Positions 28,526 through 34,735 of a stretch of DNA of 34,735 nucleotides are shown piece after piece; within the stretch, counting starts at the first letter, position 1; every line of letters starts with the position of its first letter. The stretch is taken from the NCBI RefSeq assembly GCF_039545055.1, contig NZ_BAABRP010000003.1, forward strand, positions 205,001 to 239,735, read 5' to 3'. The notes under the pieces were generated by a model. It did no database searches and was not told the DNA's origin. It saw nothing but the letters and a program-made list of their open reading frames with translations. This stretch comes from Deinococcus carri. GTDB taxonomy: Bacteria; Deinococcota; Deinococci; Deinococcales; Deinococcaceae. The translations under genes and the position numbers were made by a program.

Positions 28526-29680
28526 TTGAACCGAACCCGTACCGTCCCCGAAATGCTGGAGAACCTGTGGACCCGGCCCCCGGTCCGGCTGCTGGTCTAC
28601 CTGCTGCTGCTGGTGCTGCTGTTCCTCGCCGCGCGGCGGCTGGCGAGTGTTCTGGTGATGGTGGGGGTGGCCTACGGTGTGGCCTACCTGTGCAACCCCC
28701 TGCTTGCCCGGCTGGAAAAGCGGGGGCTGGCGCGGACCTGGGGCGTGCTGCTGCTGCTGCTGGTGTTCCTGGCAGTCGTGGCGCTGCTGTTCTGGCGACT
28801 GGTCACGCAGGTGAGCAGCTTCGTGGAGGGGCTGCCCGCGCTGGCCGACCGCCTCACCGCCCTGCTGGACGCGGCGCTCGACCGCGCGGGGGGAGGCTCG
28901 CTCGCGGACGAATTGCAGTACCGTCTGGCCCTGTACGTGCAGGCCAAGGCCCAGGAAATCTCCCACAACATCGGCCCGATCCTGGACCAGATGCTGTTTT
29001 CCGGCCCCTCGCTGCTGGGGCGGCTGAGCGGCATCCTGGGCTGGCTGGGGCAGGCGGGGCTGGTGCTAACGCTGGCGCTGTACTTCGCCCTGGATTACGA
29101 GCGGGTCGGGCGCGGCCTGCTGAAGGTCTTCCCACGCGACTGGCAGCCCACGGTGGAACGCCTCTCGGAGGATGTCAGTGTCTCCTTCGGGCGCTTTATC
29201 CGGGGCCAGTTGCTGACCGGCCTGGGTGTGGGCACCCTCGCGGGGCTGGGCCTGCTGCTGCTCAAGGTGCCCAACCCGCTGGCGCTGGGCCTGCTGACCG
29301 CCGTGCTGTACCTGGTGCCCTTTGTGGGGATGGTCCTGGCGACCATTCCGCCGCTGCTCCAGGCCGTTCCGCAGGGCACGACCACGCTGGCGCTGGTGGC
29401 CGGGCTGTATTTCATCCTCAACCAGATTGGCGGCAACGTCCTCGGGCCGCTGGTGATGGGCCGCACCACCCAGGCCAACCCGGCGGCCCTGATGGTGGCC
29501 GTCCTGATCGGCCTGGGCCTGGCCGGGGTGTGGGGCGCGCTGCTGGCCGTGCCGGTCGCCCTGCTGCTGCAACGCTGGACGGTGCGCTACTGGCTGCCCA
29601 GCCGGGCCTACCAGGGCCGCATCGGGCAGCGGGACGGGGGACAGCGGCGCGAGGAACAGCGGGACAGGCAGGACGCCTGA
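28526..29680 (+). CDS. AI-2E family transporter (PerM/YdiK type)
   Basis: A 384-residue inner-membrane protein with about eight hydrophobic segments. The family pattern is clear: an N-terminal pair of helices, AYLCNPLLARLEKRGL, a soluble middle (about 95-170), then FGRFIRGQLLTGLGVGTLAG, VLYLVPFVGMVLATIPPLL and a C-terminal NQIGGNVLGPLVMGR. Some members export autoinducer-2 or act as Na+/H+ antiporters; most are uncharacterised. The start is TTG at 28526, with AGGGAG five bases before it. The next ATG (nine codons in) has weaker signals. The tail is highly charged (RREEQRDRQDA). Confidence 0.9.
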   Translation: MNRTRTVPEMLENLWTRPPVRLLVYLLLLVLLFLAARRLASVLVMVGVAYGVAYLCNPLLARLEKRGLARTWGVLLLLLVFLAVVALLFWRLVTQVSSFVEGLPALADRLTALLDAALDRAGGGSLADELQYRLALYVQAKAQEISHNIGPILDQMLFSGPSLLGRLSGILGWLGQAGLVLTLALYFALDYERVGRGLLKVFPRDWQPTVERLSEDVSVSFGRFIRGQLLTGLGVGTLAGLGLLLLKVPNPLALGLLTAVLYLVPFVGMVLATIPPLLQAVPQGTTTLALVAGLYFILNQIGGNVLGPLVMGRTTQANPAALMVAVLIGLGLAGVWGALLAVPVALLLQRWTVRYWLPSRAYQGRIGQRDGGQRREEQRDRQDA

Positions 29681-29683
29681 CCC

Positions 29684-30145
29684 CTACCCCTTCCGCTCGG
29701 CCAGCACGCCGGTACAGCCTCCCCAGATCAGGTGCGCGACAATCATCAGCGCGTTGCGGCGGGCAGGGTGTTCGGTGGCCGGAGACAGCAGGCCGGTCGC
29801 GGGCAGCAGGCCCAGATAACTGCCGCTCCAGACGAAAAGACCCAGGCCCATCCCCTTCACCAGCGGGGACCCCGGCAGGGACCGCAGCGGCGCATACAGG
29901 GCACCCGCCGCCGCGCCATAGGCGAAGTGGTTGACCACGGTCGCCACCTTCAGGACCGGCTCGTTCCCGGCCACCGCGTCCAACCCGACCGCCTCGGCGG
30001 CGTGTTCGGTGATCTGCTCGGGCGGCAGCGGGTACCGCTCGCGCCGGGGCAACAGCCAGTGTTGCGCTGCCAGCATCCAGGCCGACATGGGCAGGGTCGC
30101 GGCGCAACCCGCAGCGGCAGACTTCAGGTAGGGATTCAGCCTCAT
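29684..30145 (-). CDS. Small integral membrane protein, YagU/DUF1440-like
   Basis: A 153-residue protein with about four hydrophobic stretches. The N-terminal AAAGCAATLPMSAWMLAAQH, the loop with LPPEQITEHAAEAVG, and VVNHFAYGAAAGALYAPL resemble the YagU/DUF1440-like inner-membrane family, whose role is unclear. The resemblance is by pattern only. The start is uncertain: the ATG at 30145 is used; another ATG four codons upstream has no better signal. The stop lies four bases past the stop of the convergent transporter gene. Confidence 0.7.
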   Translation of the reverse strand: MRLNPYLKSAAAGCAATLPMSAWMLAAQHWLLPRRERYPLPPEQITEHAAEAVGLDAVAGNEPVLKVATVVNHFAYGAAAGALYAPLRSLPGSPLVKGMGLGLFVWSGSYLGLLPATGLLSPATEHPARRNALMIVAHLIWGGCTGVLAERKG

Positions 30146-30203
30146 ATCCGGAAGCATGCCCGGAAGGGGCGTGAGAGGGGGTGGGGGCTGGCCGGCGGAG
30201 CGT

Positions 30204-30926
30204 TCACACTTCCGCCCCGAACATTCCCAGCGTCTCCCGCACGAGCAGCCGCCACTCCTCGTCCGTGGGCTGATGGGCCATGCCGGGCAGTTCGAGCAGG
30301 CACGAGCCGGTGGCCGCCGCGTAGCTGCGTCCCTCGGCGGGCGGGCAGAAGCGGTCCTCCGTCCCGACCACCAGCAGCGCAGGCACGCGCAGACGCGCGA
30401 CGTGGCGCAGGGGCGAACCTTCCACCCACTGCCGCTCGGTGAGAACGGCGTCGTAGTAGCGGCGCAAAATCCCCAGCGAGGTGGTCCGAGCCGTGCGGCG
30501 CAGGTCCGTGGGCGCACTCACGGCGACGACCCCACGCGCGGCGCAGGGCGCAGAAGCCGCCAGCAGCGCGACCAGCCCGCCCATGCTGAAGCCCAGCAGC
30601 AGGGCGGACGTGACGCCGGGTTGCCGCCCCAGCCAGTCCAGCGCCCGCCGCATATCGTCCGCGCCGCTGCGCCCGTAGTCGTCGCAGCCGCCCGACCCCC
30701 GCCAGCCGCGCTGCGAGAGGCTCAGCGCGTGCCACCCCGCCTCCCGGAACAGCCGGGCCGGGTGCGCCATATGCGAGGCGTCCTGGCCCCAGCCGTGCAG
30801 AAGCAGAACGGCGGGGGCGGGTCGGGACTGCATCCAGTAGTAACCGCCCAACGTCACGTCGCCCAGCGGGAGCGTGAGCCGGGCAGCGTCGGGCAGGGGG
30901 GGGAGGTCCAGGCCGGGGATGGTCAT
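30204..30926 (-). CDS. Alpha/beta hydrolase
   Basis: A 240-residue alpha/beta-hydrolase fold protein. The oxyanion text is LLLHGWGQDASHM, the nucleophile elbow is LLLGFSMGGLVALL (Ser in GFSMG), the acid lies near LLVVGTEDRFCPP, and the catalytic His near the end is in LPGMAHQPTDEEW. These suggest an esterase or peptidase-type enzyme; substrate unknown. Two ATG codons compete: 30935 and 30926. The inner one is preferred because AGGAG then stands about ten bases away; it is one base from the outer one. Divergent from the small secreted peptide gene. Confidence 0.88.
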   Translation of the reverse strand: MTIPGLDLPPLPDAARLTLPLGDVTLGGYYWMQSRPAPAVLLLHGWGQDASHMAHPARLFREAGWHALSLSQRGWRGSGGCDDYGRSGADDMRRALDWLGRQPGVTSALLLGFSMGGLVALLAASAPCAARGVVAVSAPTDLRRTARTTSLGILRRYYDAVLTERQWVEGSPLRHVARLRVPALLVVGTEDRFCPPAEGRSYAAATGSCLLELPGMAHQPTDEEWRLLVRETLGMFGAEV

Positions 30927-30947
30927 GGGTTCCATTCTCCTGGCGGC

Positions 30948-30953
30948 TATGCT
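30948..30953 (+). promoter_or_regulatory. -10 box upstream of the small secreted peptide
   Basis: TATGCT ends 6 bases before an ATG at 30960 that opens a different frame, and 55 bases before the peptide ATG at 31009. Confidence 0.4.
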
Positions 30954-31008
30954 GGGGTGATGTCCCCCGCAGCGTCAAGGCTTCCTGCCGCACCCCGACA
31001 GTGGAGGC

Positions 31009-31185
31009 ATGAAAAAGACTCTGACCCTGCTGTATGCCTGCGCCGCCCTGCTGCTCGCCGCCGGCGACAGCAAGACCGGAAGCACCGACACCAGCACCAG
31101 CACGACCACCACCAAAACCTTCGACTCGGCCGGGCAGACCCAGGGCACGACGACCACGATCACGACGATGCAGGACAATAAGTAA
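31009..31185 (+). CDS. Small secreted Thr-rich peptide, 58 residues
   Basis: A short gene that codes MKKTLTLLYACAALLLAAGD, then a Thr/Ser-rich part (SKTGSTDTSTSTTTT, TTTTITTMQDNK). The basic start plus a hydrophobic core with an AAG boundary is a good signal peptide, so the mature peptide of about 38-40 residues should be exported. LYAC is not a convincing lipobox. GGAGG lies only one base before the ATG, an odd spacing. A second frame from the ATG at 30960 covers the same bases (73 codons) but has no protein-like features. A strong terminator follows. Function unknown. Confidence 0.65.
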   Translation: MKKTLTLLYACAALLLAAGDSKTGSTDTSTSTTTTKTFDSAGQTQGTTTTITTMQDNK

Positions 31186-31204
31186 GCGTTGAGTCGTGCG
31201 GCGT

Positions 31205-31243
31205 AAAAAGAGGGCCGAAGCTTTTTGCCCTAGCCCTCTTTTT
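31205..31243. terminator. Bidirectional terminator
   Basis: AAAAAGAGGGC (31205-31215) pairs perfectly with GCCCTCTTTTT (31233-31243). It serves the Thr-rich peptide gene on the plus strand and the arginine decarboxylase gene on the minus strand. Confidence 0.9.
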
Positions 31244-31278
31244 CATGGCTCATAGCTCACGGCTTCCCGCCCCGAACC

Positions 31279-33189
<1,911 letters not shown>

Positions 33190-33211
33190 TTCAGGCGTCC
33201 TCCGTGGGTAA

Positions 33212-33242
<31 letters not shown>

Positions 33243-33335
33243 GGCCGGCAGAACGCGGGCCGCTCACGGACGCCGTGCGAAACCGCCGCGCATGATACGG
33301 CACGGCGCGGCGGGGTGTGGGGGGCCGGGTGGCAA

Positions 33336-33413
33336 TTGGGCGAGCGGCCAGCCGCCAGCTTCCAGCGGCCCGCAAAAAATGTTCTGGCTGGCGGCTGGAA
33401 GCTGGTCGCCCAA
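33336..33413. repeat. Inverted repeat of the GCCGCCAGCTTCCAGC type
   Basis: TTGGGCGA (33336-33343) is complementary to TCGCCCAA (33406-33413), and CCAGCCGCCAGC (33348-33359) to GCTGGCGGCTGG (33387-33398). Similar CGCCAGCTTCCAGC text occurs at 10733-10750 and related pieces at 6582-6606 and 13392-13415. Confidence 0.65.
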
Positions 33414-33417
33414 CAAC

Positions 33418-33448
33418 AAAAAGGAGCGAGGCTTTTACACCTCGCTCC
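33418..33448 (-). terminator. Terminator of tRNA-Asp (minus strand)
   Basis: GGAGCGAGG and CCTCGCTCC (33423-33431, 33440-33448) form a perfect 9-bp stem. On the minus strand TTTTT follows. Confidence 0.92.
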
Positions 33449-33455
33449 CTTCTCC

Positions 33456-33531
<76 letters not shown>

Positions 33532-33558
33532 AGCACTGGCCCGAGGCCAGCGGAGAAG

Positions 33559-33587
33559 AGGTTAAAGGCCGGGACGCCGGAAGTCAA
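33559..33587 (-). promoter_or_regulatory. Promoter of tRNA-Asp
   Basis: Minus strand: TTGACT, 17 bases, TAACCT, ending 27 bases before the tRNA. Confidence 0.82.
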
Positions 33588-33594
33588 GCCGCGC

Positions 33595-33600
33595 TACCCT
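33595..33600 (+). promoter_or_regulatory. -10 box of probable leaderless promoter for the asparaginase gene
   Basis: TACCCT ends 7 bases before the ATG at 33608. Confidence 0.5.
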
Positions 33601-33607
33601 GCGGGGC

Positions 33608-34597
33608 ATGACAGCACAGGACGGCAGGGTCATCTTCACGCGCGGGGGGCAGGCAGAGAGTGTCCACGCCGTTCATCTGGCGGTGGTGGACGCGGCGGGG
33701 CAACGCCTGGCCCACTGCGGCGACGCGGACCTCGTGACGTTTCCGCGCAGCAGTTCCAAGCCGGTGCAGGCGCTCCCGCTGGCGCTGGGCCTGCCCGAGT
33801 TGCCGGGCGACGAACTCGCCATTGCCTGTGCCAGCCACGCCGGCACACCGGAACATCTGGCGGTGGTGGAGCGGTTGCTGGCGCGTTCGGGCAGCACGGC
33901 AGAAGACCTGCGCTGCGGCACGCACCCGCCCTTCGACCCCACGGCGGCCGCCGAGCTGATTCGCCGGAACGAGGCCCCCACGCCGCTGCATCACAACTGC
34001 TCGGGCAAGCACGCGGGGATGCTGCTGGCCTGCGTCCAGAACGGCTGGCCGCGCGAGGGGTACACCGAACACGCCCACCCGCTGCAAGTCCGCATCCGGG
34101 AACTGCACGCGGAGCTGGGCGGGGTGGCGCTGGACGACGTTCGGCGGGGCACCGACGGATGCAGCGTGCCCGCGCTGGCGCTTCCGCTGCACGCGGCGGC
34201 ACGCCTCTTCGCGCGGCTGGCGGCCCCGGCGGGACCACTCGCCCCCGCATTGGAAAGTGTCTTTCAGGCCATGACCGCCCACCCCTTCCTGATCGCCGGA
34301 CCCGGACGGCTGGACACCACGCTGATGCCGCTGGTCCCCAGCCTGGCCGCCAAGATGGGGGCGGAGGCCTTTTACGGGATGGCGCTGCGGAACAGCCCGC
34401 GTGGCCCGCTGGGCATCGCCTTCAAGGTGCAGGACGGCGGCGAGCGGGCGCGGCCCCACGTCGCCCTCGCCGTGCTGGAGGCGCTGGGCGTGCCTGTCAC
34501 GGCGCAGATGCGTGCCCTCGCCCCCGCCACCCTGCACAACTGGGCGGGGCGGGACGTGGGCACGGTGGAGGTCGAGTTGCCGCTGGTATGGGGTTGA
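33608..34597 (+). CDS. L-asparaginase II, Rhizobium etli (ReAV) type
   Basis: A 329-residue protein of the thermolabile asparaginase family typified by Rhizobium etli asparaginase II, unrelated to the common bacterial type I/II enzymes. The landmarks of that family are present: S48 and K51 in FPRSSSKPVQ; S76 in CASHAG; the metal-site pair C131 and K134 in HNCSGKHAGM; C185 in GTDGCSVPAL; and K249 in LAAKMG. It hydrolyses asparagine to aspartate and ammonia in the cytoplasm. TACCCT stands 7 bases before the ATG. Its stop is only 21 bases from the end of the IS1-type transposase frame, so its last residues may have been affected by the insertion. Confidence 0.92.
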   Translation: MTAQDGRVIFTRGGQAESVHAVHLAVVDAAGQRLAHCGDADLVTFPRSSSKPVQALPLALGLPELPGDELAIACASHAGTPEHLAVVERLLARSGSTAEDLRCGTHPPFDPTAAAELIRRNEAPTPLHHNCSGKHAGMLLACVQNGWPREGYTEHAHPLQVRIRELHAELGGVALDDVRRGTDGCSVPALALPLHAAARLFARLAAPAGPLAPALESVFQAMTAHPFLIAGPGRLDTTLMPLVPSLAAKMGAEAFYGMALRNSPRGPLGIAFKVQDGGERARPHVALAVLEALGVPVTAQMRALAPATLHNWAGRDVGTVEVELPLVWG

Positions 34598-34618
34598 GAA
34601 ATCGGGCTGGTCGAGGGT

Positions 34619-34735
34619 TCAGGGTAATGACGCGTTGTAGCGGTGGATGAAGAGCCAGAGGAGGGTTTCGAGGTTGGCCTGTTTGCGACAGAAGGAGAGA
34701 CTTTTGCGCACCAGGTGGGCCAATCTCAGACGTAA
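34619..34735 (-). mobile_element. IS1 family transposase, C-terminal end (partial at right edge)
   Basis: The minus-strand frame entering from the right edge gives 38 residues: LRLRLAHLVRKSLSFCRKQA, then NLETLLWLFIHRYNASLP and stop. The phrase RLAxLVRKxLSFxxKxxxL and the IHxYN end are those of IS1-family transposases (compare RIKRLARKTICFSRS in E. coli IS1). The left terminal repeat should lie in or near 34598-34618 but cannot be defined without the other end. The rest of the element, including its catalytic DDE residues, lies outside the window. Confidence 0.85.

Overview
The window looks like a piece of a Deinococcus chromosome. The evidence is very high GC coding DNA, an S-layer-homology outer-membrane protein of the SlpA type, and many start codons that follow a TANNNT box by only 6-7 bases, the leaderless promoter arrangement known from Deinococcus. 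Almost all of it is ordinary housekeeping and metabolic gene content. I see no phage, no CRISPR array and no defence island. One insertion sequence (IS1 family) is cut by the right edge.

Layout. 1-1161: 3' end of lon, an AlgH/YqgE protein, and tRNA-Asn with its own promoter and terminator. 1258-4359: a small secreted protein, a reverse-strand SLH/coiled-coil/collagen-like/beta-barrel envelope protein, and a PLP aminotransferase. 4440-8500 (minus): an acetate block, in transcription order DUF485, ActP-type symporter, then acetyl-CoA synthetase from its own promoter. 8732-13390 (plus, with one minus gene): moaA, a GntR regulator with a palindrome over its promoter, a small membrane protein on the minus strand, and a TetR gene followed by a P-loop kinase carrying three ATP-cone-like repeats. 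13391-14002: a gene-free stretch with hairpin repeats and a strong G-quadruplex motif. 14003-17832 (minus): MoxR ATPase followed by a DUF58/TgpA transglutaminase fusion. 18095-20426 (minus): VanZ-like protein, methylmalonyl-CoA epimerase-like protein and a GAF-GAF-GGDEF protein. 20698-23735 (plus): plsY, an unknown protein, asd with a probable leader-peptide attenuator, and a rhomboid protease. 23699-28087 (minus): NUDIX hydrolase, glyoxalase-like protein, FAD amine oxidase, lipoprotein and an RNA methyltransferase of the TrmA/RlmD type. 28526-34597: AI-2E family transporter, a small membrane protein, an alpha/beta hydrolase, a tiny Thr-rich secreted peptide, arginine decarboxylase, tRNA-Asp and an asparaginase. 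34619-34735: C-terminal end of an IS1-type transposase.

The most interesting observation is upstream of asd. A textbook promoter ends 6 bases before the ATG of a nine-codon peptide, MRRHTTMTP. Its stop codon abuts the first of three complementary segments, and the last two form a terminator. Asd makes the precursor of threonine and methionine, so this reads as a ribosome-mediated attenuator whose message starts at the leader AUG.

Other points worth a second look are: a pair of short elements (17928-18089 and 28169-28405) whose four ends share ATAC-N3-ATT-N4-TGAKTC; the three-cone kinase; the DUF58-TgpA fusion; the collagen-stalk SLH porin-like protein; a structured segment between moaA and gntR; and an RlmD-like enzyme that has lost its iron-sulphur cysteines. 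Leaderless promoter calls rest on spacing and motif only.
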